Of a DNA stretch of 54,183 nt, positions 47,380 through 54,183 are shown in pieces. A program made the position numbers and the translations under genes. The stretch's first letter is position 1. Each line of letters starts with the position of its first letter. Location of the stretch: contig LJTN01000055.1 in NCBI GenBank assembly GCA_001303415.1, forward strand, positions 1 to 54,183, written 5' to 3'. Under the pieces are notes generated by a model that did no database searches, was not told where the DNA came from, and saw only the letters and a list, made by a program, of their open reading frames with translations. Source of the stretch: Myxococcales bacterium SG8_38 (GTDB taxonomy: Bacteria > Myxococcota_A > Polyangia > Polyangiales > Houyiibacteriaceae).

Positions 47380-47403
47380 ACGCTCCGCGTACAGAAATAT
47401 ACT
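47376..47403 (+). promoter_or_regulatory. Candidate promoter for the envelope cluster
   Basis: TTGAAC at 47376-47381, 16 bp, then TATACT at 47398-47403. The -10 is a 5/6 match to consensus. It overlaps the DUF547 stop codon and precedes the lipoprotein ATG by 69 bp, which fits a start for the 47.5-49.6 kb unit. Confidence 0.45.
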
Positions 47404-47472
47404 GCATGCCCCGACCAAGAATGTCATAGGTAACCCGGGCTTTGGGTACGATTCGGGGGGATCGGTAGGGGG

Positions 47473-47919
47473 ATGCGACGCTTTGTATCGTTTGCGTTGG
47501 GGCTTTGCTCGGCTTTGGTGTTCGGCGCCTGCCCAGGGGAGCTAACCAATCCCGAGGACTTCGGCGATGGTGGCGTTCCAATCAACGACGCAGAGACCAT
47601 TCTTGCGGAGACCTGCGGCACGATGGGTTGTCACGACGCCTCGGTCCAAGCGCCAGAGGGCTTGGATCTGCTGTCGCCAAACGTCGAGAGCCGCGTGGTC
47701 GACGCGAATGCAATGGGCATTGGATGCACCGACGAGATTCTCGTCGTCGCCGGAGATCCGGATGCGAGCTATCTGCTCGACAAGATCCTGAACACGCCAG
47801 GCATCTGCGGGGCTCGCATGCCGGTCCTCGGCTCGCTGACCTCCGAGGAAATCGACACCATACGGCAATGGATCATCGATTTGGGCGGTTCCGCTGACGG
47901 AACCCCGGACGGAGGATAG
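47473..47919 (+). CDS. Lipoprotein with CX4CH motif
   Basis: A 148-residue lipoprotein: signal with lipobox ALVFGAC (Cys20). The mature part has AETCGTMGCHDAS, a CX4CH at 48-54 that resembles a c-type cytochrome haem site but with one extra residue between the cysteines. A further Cys pair (GCTDE, PGICGARMP) follows, and the end is SLTSEEIDTIRQWIIDLGG, the last helix of cytochrome-c-like domains, with Met in RMPVLG as a possible axial ligand. Similar proteins are numerous in myxobacteria. Whether haem is bound is unknown. The next gene starts 3 bp after the stop. Confidence 0.78.
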   Translation: MRRFVSFALGLCSALVFGACPGELTNPEDFGDGGVPINDAETILAETCGTMGCHDASVQAPEGLDLLSPNVESRVVDANAMGIGCTDEILVVAGDPDASYLLDKILNTPGICGARMPVLGSLTSEEIDTIRQWIIDLGGSADGTPDGG

Positions 47920-47922
47920 CCG

Positions 47923-49647
47923 ATGAGGTGGTCGCACTTCGGCGCTTTGGCAGTGGTCATGAGCTTGGCGTCCAGCGCAGGCGTGGCTTCCGCGCAAGGC
48001 GGCGCGGTGGCGGTCCTGCCATTCCAGGGCTCACCAGGGGCCAAGGTGAGGCAGAACGTGCAAAAGGGCTTGGATGCGCGCGGCATCGAGGTCGTGCCGT
48101 TGGGGCAGGTCAACGCCGTCGTCACCAAGACCAAAGGCTACGCCAAGCAGGCGGCTGAGCTGAACGCGAGCGCGCTGGTGCGCGCGCGCATCCGGCGCGT
48201 GGAAGGACGCTGGATCGCCGACACGGAGGTGCGAAACGACAAGGGCCAGCGCGTCGAGAAGCTTCGAGCGTCGTCGTCCAGCCTCGGACGGCTGTCCAAT
48301 CGCATTGTCAGTCAGCTGATGCAGACGGGACGCATGCCGGGCGCCGCCGCAGCTGCGAAGCCCGAGCCCGGGCCCGAGCCCGAGGCCGCGCCGCCGGCCC
48401 CGAAGGAGCCCCGCCTGGTGGTCCGTCCCTTCAAAGGCCCCCAGGCCGCCAAAATCCGGGGAGGGGCGGTCCGCGGCCTGCTAGACGAAGACGAAAAAGT
48501 AGAGCTGTATCCCAACGACACGTTCGTCGAGAAAGCGAAAAGCCTCGGAGCTGATCTCGCGACCGATGGCGGCCACGTGGCCCCAGCGAAGGCACTCGCG
48601 GTGAGCGGTCTCATCGAGGGAGACGTGCAGCGGGAGGACGGCGTGTGGTCCGCGTATGTTCGGCTGGTCGACGGTGAGAGCAGCAAAGTGGTCAGCCAGC
48701 ACTTCTACGACGCCAGCACCTCGACGGCGCTCGCCAAGGTCGTACGGGCCCGGATTGGGTCCGACTTCCGCAAGGACATCAAGAGGCTCGGCGTAGCGGC
48801 GCCCGCCGTCGTGCCCCCCGCGCCCGAAGCCCCACCTCCACCGCCAGCGGAAGAGCCGGTCGCGAAACAGGCGGAGCCGGAAGAGGCCAGAGTGAAGCCC
48901 AGGGAAGAGAGGCCCGCGGCCGTGGATATCGAGGTCGCTTTCCGAATGGTGCATCGCAACCTTCAATACAACGATGACATTTACAACGCCTTGCGCGACT
49001 ACACGCTCGAGCTGGGTCCGGGGATGGGCTTGAAGTTCCAGTACTATCCCGGCGCGCATTTCACGGCGGGGGTAGGCGCACAATTCGGCATCGATTTCGA
49101 GTGGGAGAGCCTGTTCAAATTCGAATCGACTCGCGCGGACGGCCAGACGTTTCCCACCGAGTCCCAACAATTCCTAGTGGGTTTGCGTTGGCGCTATCCG
49201 ACTGGAAGATGGGAGCCGTCCGTCGCCCTCGATTACGGTGTCCACACCTTCGAGATCGGCGTGTCCGGTCCTCCGGTTGCCGGGGAGGACAACACGTCAG
49301 GCGTGCCGGGCGTGCGATACCAATTCGTGCGGCTCGCCGGCGGATTCCGCGTGGGCATAGGCGCCAAAGAGCGATTCATCGTGGGTGCGAGCATCGGGTT
49401 CCGGGGCGTGTTTTCGCTCGGCGGAATCGAGTCGAGCATCTGGTTCCCCGAGGCCAAGGGCAACGGCATGGACGCCATGCTGATGATCGGCTTTGCCCTG
49501 CCGAAGGGGTTCGAGATCCGCTTGGGCGGGGACTATCGACGGTACTGGCTCGATCTGAACCCAGTTCCACCCGATCCGCCGTACGTAGCGGGGGGGGCGC
49601 TCGATCAGTACTGGGGCGGCTCCGCCGGCGTCGCATGGCGCTGGTAG
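47923..49647 (+). CDS. Exported protein: duplicated N-domain plus C-terminal beta-barrel
   Basis: A 574-residue protein not recognised as a known family. Signal peptide to about residue 24 (GVASA). Two related modules follow, ~27-140 (VAVLPFQGSPGAKVRQNVQKGL) and ~163-290 (LVVRPFKGPQAAKIRGGAVRGL), each ending in a variable-strand VSQLM or ARIGSDF region; they look like a tandem duplication. A Pro/Glu/Ala linker (~293-330) leads to a C-terminal region of alternating strands ending in GGSAGVAWRW, a terminal aromatic typical of outer-membrane barrels. Predicted to sit in the outer membrane with a periplasmic N-part. It starts 3 bp after the CX4CH lipoprotein gene. Confidence 0.75.
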   Translation: MRWSHFGALAVVMSLASSAGVASAQGGAVAVLPFQGSPGAKVRQNVQKGLDARGIEVVPLGQVNAVVTKTKGYAKQAAELNASALVRARIRRVEGRWIADTEVRNDKGQRVEKLRASSSSLGRLSNRIVSQLMQTGRMPGAAAAAKPEPGPEPEAAPPAPKEPRLVVRPFKGPQAAKIRGGAVRGLLDEDEKVELYPNDTFVEKAKSLGADLATDGGHVAPAKALAVSGLIEGDVQREDGVWSAYVRLVDGESSKVVSQHFYDASTSTALAKVVRARIGSDFRKDIKRLGVAAPAVVPPAPEAPPPPPAEEPVAKQAEPEEARVKPREERPAAVDIEVAFRMVHRNLQYNDDIYNALRDYTLELGPGMGLKFQYYPGAHFTAGVGAQFGIDFEWESLFKFESTRADGQTFPTESQQFLVGLRWRYPTGRWEPSVALDYGVHTFEIGVSGPPVAGEDNTSGVPGVRYQFVRLAGGFRVGIGAKERFIVGASIGFRGVFSLGGIESSIWFPEAKGNGMDAMLMIGFALPKGFEIRLGGDYRRYWLDLNPVPPDPPYVAGGALDQYWGGSAGVAWRW

Positions 49648-49700
49648 CGCACGCGCGTACCGAAGTACCGCGAATCGGCGTCGCCCGCTAAGATAGCGGC

Positions 49701-50432
49701 ATGCGAACACGGTGGACCTGGTGTGCGCTCGGGCTTTGGCTCCTCGGTTGCCAGAGCGGTGAGGTGCCCGTTCGCGGAGCCAATCAGGGGGTCGAGCCGT
49801 CCGCGACGTACCAGCCGAGCCCGAGGGACGCACGTCAGCGGGTCGATGCGCCGATCCCGGCGCCGAGCGAGCCACCGGTCATCATCGGGCAGCGACAAGA
49901 GGAGCCGAAACGCGACTTGTCGAGCGAGCTCGCGGCGGCCGTCGGGATCCCAAGCGACTGCGTGCGGGACTTCGAGGCGAGCCGTCCCACCACCATTCGG
50001 ATCAACGTCCGCGCGGTGGTGCGGCCCACTGGAATCATCATCGAACCGTCGGCATACGGGACGGGCCTGTCCGAGGCAGCGCGCAGGTGCATCGAGGAAA
50101 GGGTCGGCCTCGTCGTGCTCGATCCGCTGGACGAGCCTGTTTCTCAAACGGTGGCCACGACCATCGAGATCAATTACGAGCCTCCGGTCATCGTAGAATC
50201 GGATCCAGGCACCCCGGAGCCGCGGCTCAGGGACGTCGTCGAGCCGCTTCCCAAGCTTCCGGACATCCCTCCATCTGGGACGCCGATCGACGCCAAAGAG
50301 GCCATACCCATCCAAGAAGGTCTTCCTACGGAAAGGCCCATCGAGCCTCCTCCCTCTAAGAAAGTCACGGGCCCCAAGCCGCGGCCCATCGATGGCTATG
50401 ACGTAGACGAGAACGCCCAAGACTGGCGCTGA
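49701..50432 (+). CDS. Lipoprotein, hypothetical, proline-rich C-terminus
   Basis: A 243-residue lipoprotein with lipobox LGLWLLGC (Cys17). Residues ~75-155 (TTIRINVRAVVRPTGII, then LSEAARRCIEERVGLVVLDPL) recall a TonB-C-like sandwich, in which a residue-changing strand is followed by an AA..C helix, but the match is weak. The last ~85 residues are Pro/Glu/Asp-rich and likely disordered. The function is unknown. It stands between two outer-membrane proteins on the same strand, with 53 bp before and 96 bp after it. Confidence 0.7.
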   Translation: MRTRWTWCALGLWLLGCQSGEVPVRGANQGVEPSATYQPSPRDARQRVDAPIPAPSEPPVIIGQRQEEPKRDLSSELAAAVGIPSDCVRDFEASRPTTIRINVRAVVRPTGIIIEPSAYGTGLSEAARRCIEERVGLVVLDPLDEPVSQTVATTIEINYEPPVIVESDPGTPEPRLRDVVEPLPKLPDIPPSGTPIDAKEAIPIQEGLPTERPIEPPPSKKVTGPKPRPIDGYDVDENAQDWR

Positions 50433-50528
50433 CGCCGGTAGCCTCAATAACTGCCTTTTGCTCGCGGGGATGATAAGGTCGCAGGCGCTCGCGGGGCGTC
50501 CGCGCACCGCACCGAAAAGGGGGAGAGC

Positions 50529-52223
50529 GTGAACAAGTGCGAAAACCCGATGCGCAACTGGGGGTGGGTTGCGCTGCTGCTGATGCTGGCGAGCCTCACC
50601 CCGACGGCAGCTGCGCAAAGCACGCAGATCGACCTCAATCAGTTTCGGCCTAGCGAGCTGGCCACCGATGGCTTTGCGACTAGCACGCCCGACGGCCAGG
50701 GGCACGCGCGCTTTGGTTTCCAGGTCTGGTTGGACTACTCGGATGATGCTCTTCGAATCGCAGGCACTGAGGTGGTCCACCAGCAGCTCACCGGACACCT
50801 CATGCTGAGCCTCGGCTTGGTGGATCACATCGTTCTGTTCCTCGACACGCCGTACCACTTCATGATCAACGAGGGTGATGGAGCCCCGGGGCTCAAAGGC
50901 GGAAACCTGGGCGATCTCTATTTCGGGGCCCGTTTCAATTTCTACGGCACGCGCGAGGACGTCTTTCAAATCGGCCTTCAGACCACCATGATGATCAACA
51001 CCGCGTCACTGGCGAGCAGCCGGCAGGACTTCGCCGGTGGGGTCGACCAGAGCCCGTACCTCGGTGGTTGGTTCGAGCTTCTGATGAGCTTCAATCTGGG
51101 CGACCACGTTCGCATTCCGCTCCAGGGTGGCTACAAGCTGAACACGAGGACGGTGGAGGTCGTTCCCGGTGAGCTCAACGTCGGGAACGAGTGGACGTAC
51201 GGTGGCGGCCTGCTGATCATGCTCGGCCAAGACCGGTTCATGCTGTCCGCAGAAGCGTTCGGCCGCGCCGCGTCCAACGCGAGGCCCATCAGTGATCTGA
51301 CCACTCCGGTAGAAGTGCTTGGTGGCTTCAAGTGGCTCCCCGAGTTCGGCTTCACACTCGGAGTCGGCGGCAGCGCTGGCGTCACCAGCGGTTACGGGGC
51401 GCCGGATTGGCGTGTGTTTGCGATGCTGGGCTACACCATGCCCGCCGAGGCCAAGGCGCCGGACGCCGATCGCGACGACATCCCCGATGACGTCGACCAG
51501 TGTCCGAACGAGCCTGAAGACGTCGACGGGTTCGAGGACGAGGACGGTTGCCCGGATCTCGACAACGACGGCGACGGCATCCTGGATGTCGACGACAAAT
51601 GCCCGAATGACGCAGAAGACGTCGACGGCTTCGAAGACGACGATGGATGCCCTGATCCCGACAACGACGGCGACGGAATTCTCGACGGGGACGACAAGTG
51701 CCCGAACGAGCCGGGGCCGCCGGAGAACAAGGGATGCCCCGATCCCGATCGCGATGGCGACGGGGTGCCAGACCGCATCGACAACTGCCCTGACGAGCCC
51801 GGAACATTGGAGAACCAAGGATGTCAGGCGAAACAGCTCGTCGTCATAAGCGAGGACAAGCTCGAGATTCTCGAGAAGGTCTACTTCAAGAAAGGAAGCG
51901 CGAAGCTACAGCAGCGCTCCTGGGCGCTGCTCGACAACGTAGCGGCGGTGTTGATCGCGCACCCCGAGATCGAGAAGGTTCGTGTCGAGGGTCATAGCGA
52001 CAAGAGCGGCAGCCTCCAGTACAACATGATCCTGTCGAAGAAGCGGGCGAACACCGTCGTCCGGTACCTCGTTGGCAGAGGGCAGGTCAGTCGGTCGCGG
52101 CTCGTCGCCAGGGGCTACGGTCCGAAGAAGCCGTTGGTACCCGACGCCAAGACGAAGGAAGAGCAAGCGTTGAATCGACGGGTCGAGTTCCACATCGTCT
52201 CCAAGGGAGAGCCCGAGGAGTAA
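50529..52223 (+). CDS. OmpA-family protein with thrombospondin type 3 repeats
   Basis: A 564-residue outer-membrane protein. Signal peptide ends near TAAA (residue 30). A beta-barrel-like domain covers ~35-300. Four to five calcium-binding thrombospondin type 3 repeats follow at ~312-435, seen as DRDDIPDDVDQCPNEPEDVDG and DNDGDGILDVDDKCPND units. The C-terminal OmpA peptidoglycan-binding domain (~450-560) has VYFKKGSAKL, VRVEGHSDKSG, LSKKRANTVVRYLV and NRRVEFHI. It probably links the outer membrane to peptidoglycan. The GTG at 50529 follows GGGGGAGAG; an ATG at 50550 is possible. The stop lies 5 bp before a repeat element. Confidence 0.92.
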   Translation: MNKCENPMRNWGWVALLLMLASLTPTAAAQSTQIDLNQFRPSELATDGFATSTPDGQGHARFGFQVWLDYSDDALRIAGTEVVHQQLTGHLMLSLGLVDHIVLFLDTPYHFMINEGDGAPGLKGGNLGDLYFGARFNFYGTREDVFQIGLQTTMMINTASLASSRQDFAGGVDQSPYLGGWFELLMSFNLGDHVRIPLQGGYKLNTRTVEVVPGELNVGNEWTYGGGLLIMLGQDRFMLSAEAFGRAASNARPISDLTTPVEVLGGFKWLPEFGFTLGVGGSAGVTSGYGAPDWRVFAMLGYTMPAEAKAPDADRDDIPDDVDQCPNEPEDVDGFEDEDGCPDLDNDGDGILDVDDKCPNDAEDVDGFEDDDGCPDPDNDGDGILDGDDKCPNEPGPPENKGCPDPDRDGDGVPDRIDNCPDEPGTLENQGCQAKQLVVISEDKLEILEKVYFKKGSAKLQQRSWALLDNVAAVLIAHPEIEKVRVEGHSDKSGSLQYNMILSKKRANTVVRYLVGRGQVSRSRLVARGYGPKKPLVPDAKTKEEQALNRRVEFHIVSKGEPEE

Positions 52224-52228
52224 CGTCG

Positions 52229-52490
52229 CGTAAGAACCGGGCTCGGAAAAAACGCGACACGAGGTTCCACGGAACGGGGCGGGCGCAAGCCGGGGCTTGG
52301 CAGAACACGACACGGGGATGTGTCGAACGGCTCGGCTTGCATAGTTGGCCGGAAGGACAGGTGAGGTAAGGCCAAGCAAGCCTCGCCTCGGAGCTCGCGC
52401 CCAATCGGAGGTGGTTGCAGGCATGCCGATTGTCACTCGCTACGTCGCCCCATCCCCGCATCGCGTTCCGCCAAGCTCCTCCGTACATCG
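52229..52490 (+). repeat. Structured dispersed repeat, copy A, with extra end unit
   Basis: It begins with the dispersed 36-bp unit (52229-52264: CGTAAGAACCGGGCTCGG, then AAAAAACGCGACACGAGG) and a degenerate second copy (52290-52317). Hairpin 2 follows (52329-52387, arms GGCTCGGCTTGC and GCAAGCCTCGCC), then hairpin 1 (52399-52435, arms CCAATCGG and CCGATTG), then a degenerate end unit in reverse orientation (52454-52486). From hairpin 2 to the last unit it is 158 bp, the same as copy B. It starts 5 bp after the OmpA gene stop. No ORF is supported here. Confidence 0.75.
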
Positions 52491-52531
52491 ACCGGTACGA
52501 TGGAACCCGTCTGCCCAGGGATCGCGTGTGC

Positions 52532-54183
52532 TCACCCATCCTCTTGCGTAGAAGTCGCGTAAGGAGGGCTCGGAAAAAACGCGACATGAGGTGGAGCGGA
52601 CGTGCGAAGTGCCAATCGGCAAGACGGCAACCACCTCCGATTGGCACGCCGCCCGAGGGGCGGTTTGCGTGGCCTCAGGCTTCCAGCCCTTCCGGCCACC
52701 TTTGCAAACCGCCCCGTTCCGTGGAAGAACCACGTTTGGTAGCGTTCCATTCGCCGCTGCTGCTCCTCCGGAGCACGCCTCTGGCAGGTCGCGCGTTCTT
52801 CGGAGGCCTCGGGCGCGCCCCATCGAATCTCGACGCAGTCGTTCGGGTTGTAGGCGGTTTCCATCGCCTCGGCGCGATCGACGAGGTCCGCAAGCGTCAG
52901 CTTCCAGGTGCTTCCATCCGATCGGGTGTACTCGAAAGCGCGCTTTTGAAGCTCGGCCCGTAGCGTTTCCCGAACGCGCCAGGCTGCTTCTTCGCGATCG
53001 GCTTCCTGCACTCCAAACCTTTCCGGATGAGCGGCGACCGCTTCCGGGAAAGACATCACCGCGTCGATGCTGATCAGCAACCGCATGTCCCGCGATGGTG
53101 TGGAGTAATCCTCCCAGGGTCCAGTAGTCAGAAACAAGGCACTTCCATGTGGCATCTCGATCGGCGCGTAGCCCTCCGCCTTCATGAAGTCTTCACCGTT
53201 TTGAACCGAGCTCAGCCTTCGCTGGACCGATTCCTCGAGCGCATCGACCAGGCTGACCTGTCTGCCCACCGGGTCGAGCGGACGTGGGTTGATCAAACCG
53301 TCCATCACAGAATAGAAGTCATCCGCGGTGCCGCGGTATTGCTCGTCGGACCATGCCTGTGCTCCGCGGCGAAGATCCTCGTTGGTCGAGGCGACAAACG
53401 AGGCCGTGGGTGCGGCCGGGTCGTAGGAAAGGGGCCGCCACCCCTTGAAGCCGGCGCCCACGACTTCGATGTTTGGGGTGAACAAGAACGAGCCCCGCCA
53501 GAATCTACGGCGTCCGACCGTTCCGTCGGGCTGAGCGTCGGCGCCGATCAACACGCCGTATTCGCCAATGCGCTGGGGCTTCCAACGGGCCACGACGAGG
53601 ACGTGCCCGTAGGGGTCGGCGAACACCGTCCCAGGACGGATCGCACGCCGGCTCAGTCGAATGGGGTAGAAGTCCGTTTCGTCGTCATTCGGAAGGGTGC
53701 GCGGGCTCGAAGAGTGCACGGTGCCCGCCAGGCGGCGCATGAATCGGGCGAAAGCAGAAACATCGTCGCCGGCCGGCACCCATTCGAGGTTGCTCCCCAC
53801 CACTGGGTCGCACCTCGGCGCCTCGGTCGCGCGGCCCCTTGAGCAGGTGCGATAACCGAACGGCAAGCGGAGCTTCCACGCGAAGTAGGCCCGCAGGAAA
53901 TAGGGCAGGTCAGCGCAGTCCGGTTCTAGGGCGAGCTGGCCATCCTCGCCCGGCATTTGGTAGTCGTAGAGCAGATTGCGTTCCGGGTCATCGATGAGCG
54001 CCTGCAGCCGCGGCCAGGTCACGTCGTCGTCCGACGGCTCGCGAAACAACTGCTCGATGGGCCGCCCCAAAGCCGGTGGATCGAGGTCCCAGAGCCGGCG
54101 GCCGGCCGGTGGACGGCAGTTTTTGGCGATGGCGACGACATTCTCGCCTGCCAGCGCATCGCAGTGTCGGCGCACCCCAAGCA
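52532..54183 (-). CDS. Hypothetical protein, 5' partial, 3' end made of repeat
   Basis: Not recognised. At least 547 residues are present and the frame continues past the right edge. The readable part has no clear membrane segment. It is rich in charged and aromatic residues and contains AYFAWKLRLPFGYRTCSRG, DPYGHVLVVARWKP and DDFYSVMDGLINPRPLDP, which recall papain-like or NlpC-type folds in which a Cys, a His and an Asp are spread out, but I cannot assign a family. After RYQTWFFHGTGRF the last ~60 residues (to the stop at 52532) are translated from repeat copy B, so the natural C-terminus was probably earlier. It is convergent with the OmpA gene. Confidence 0.65.
   Translation of the reverse strand, partial: LGVRRHCDALAGENVVAIAKNCRPPAGRRLWDLDPPALGRPIEQLFREPSDDDVTWPRLQALIDDPERNLLYDYQMPGEDGQLALEPDCADLPYFLRAYFAWKLRLPFGYRTCSRGRATEAPRCDPVVGSNLEWVPAGDDVSAFARFMRRLAGTVHSSSPRTLPNDDETDFYPIRLSRRAIRPGTVFADPYGHVLVVARWKPQRIGEYGVLIGADAQPDGTVGRRRFWRGSFLFTPNIEVVGAGFKGWRPLSYDPAAPTASFVASTNEDLRRGAQAWSDEQYRGTADDFYSVMDGLINPRPLDPVGRQVSLVDALEESVQRRLSSVQNGEDFMKAEGYAPIEMPHGSALFLTTGPWEDYSTPSRDMRLLISIDAVMSFPEAVAAHPERFGVQEADREEAAWRVRETLRAELQKRAFEYTRSDGSTWKLTLADLVDRAEAMETAYNPNDCVEIRWGAPEASEERATCQRRAPEEQQRRMERYQTWFFHGTGRFAKVAGRAGSLRPRKPPLGRRANRRWLPSCRLALRTSAPPHVAFFPSPPYATSTQEDG
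52558..52715 (-). repeat. Structured dispersed repeat, copy B, inverted
   Basis: An inverted copy of element A. On the plus strand it reads the 34-bp end unit (52558-52591), then hairpin 1 (52609-52647, perfect 11-bp arms GTGCCAATCGG / CCGATTGGCAC), then hairpin 2 (52657-52715, arms GGGGCGGTTTGC / GCAAACCGCCCC). A shared flank TTCCACGGAACGGGGCGG continues to about 52728. It lies inside the 3' end of the following minus-strand gene. Confidence 0.78.

Noticed and set aside
52415..53073. Plus-strand ORFs across the repeat and the 3' end of the last gene
   Set aside because: They consist of repeat sequence and antisense of the minus-strand gene, with no ribosome site or motif.

Overview
The window reads as a chromosomal segment of a GC-rich, gene-dense Gram-negative bacterium, most likely a myxobacterium (Myxococcota, Polyangiales-like). 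This is inferred from family content: an MglA-type small GTPase beside a histidine kinase, a Hanks-type kinase next to a TPR/PEGA protein, a PASTA-containing FtsI, cysteine-rich lipoproteins, an OmpA protein with thrombospondin type 3 repeats, and a Bacillus-type SdhCAB. No rRNA, tRNA or CRISPR array was seen.

Layout. 1-3.7 kb (+): the end of a cupin protein, a frameshifted SDR reductase, then pyrR-pyrB and a NamZ-like (DUF1343) muramidase with 4-bp overlaps. 3.7-7.07 kb (-): small membrane protein, MglA-like GTPase, PocR-domain histidine kinase and thiL, mostly overlapping. 7.28-23.98 kb (+): the division and cell wall (dcw) cluster: MraZ operator, mraZ, rsmH, ftsL, ftsI, murE, murF, mraY, murD, ftsW, murG, murC, ftsQ, ftsA, ftsZ, terminator. 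Nearly all junctions overlap. murB and ddl are not there, and the start of MurC lacks its usual glycine-rich loop.

24.0-25.4 kb is an accessory island: a small secreted ORF, then a four-helix-bundle (S23/bAvd-like) gene behind a 29-bp inverted repeat that holds its Shine-Dalgarno, bracketed by two tracts of CAGNNN hexamers and followed by a dispersed 35-36 bp repeat. 25.4-31.6 kb: a lipase, a large lipoprotein with a predicted seven-bladed propeller, a Ser/Thr kinase and a PEGA protein. 31.6-35.2 kb: HD protein, hisC, SirB1-like protein, DedA protein. 35.2-38.6 kb (-): sdhCAB. 38.7-41.7 kb: a KamA-family radical SAM enzyme divergent from an ATP-type pckA. 41.7-47.4 kb: a frameshifted small outer-membrane-like gene, FAD oxidoreductase, sulfotransferase, M50 protease, HAD hydrolase, DUF547 protein. 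47.4-52.2 kb (+): an envelope cluster of lipoproteins, a beta-barrel protein and the OmpA/TSP3 protein. 52.2-52.7 kb: two inverted copies of a structured repeat that share sequence with the island at 25.36 kb and run into the 3' end of the last, partial gene (-).

The most unusual material is the repeat-flanked four-helix-bundle cassette, the dispersed hairpin repeats, and the altered MurC N-terminus. Three genes (SDR, MurC start, small OMP) carry frameshift-like damage. That could be real decay or sequence error, and reads would be needed to tell.
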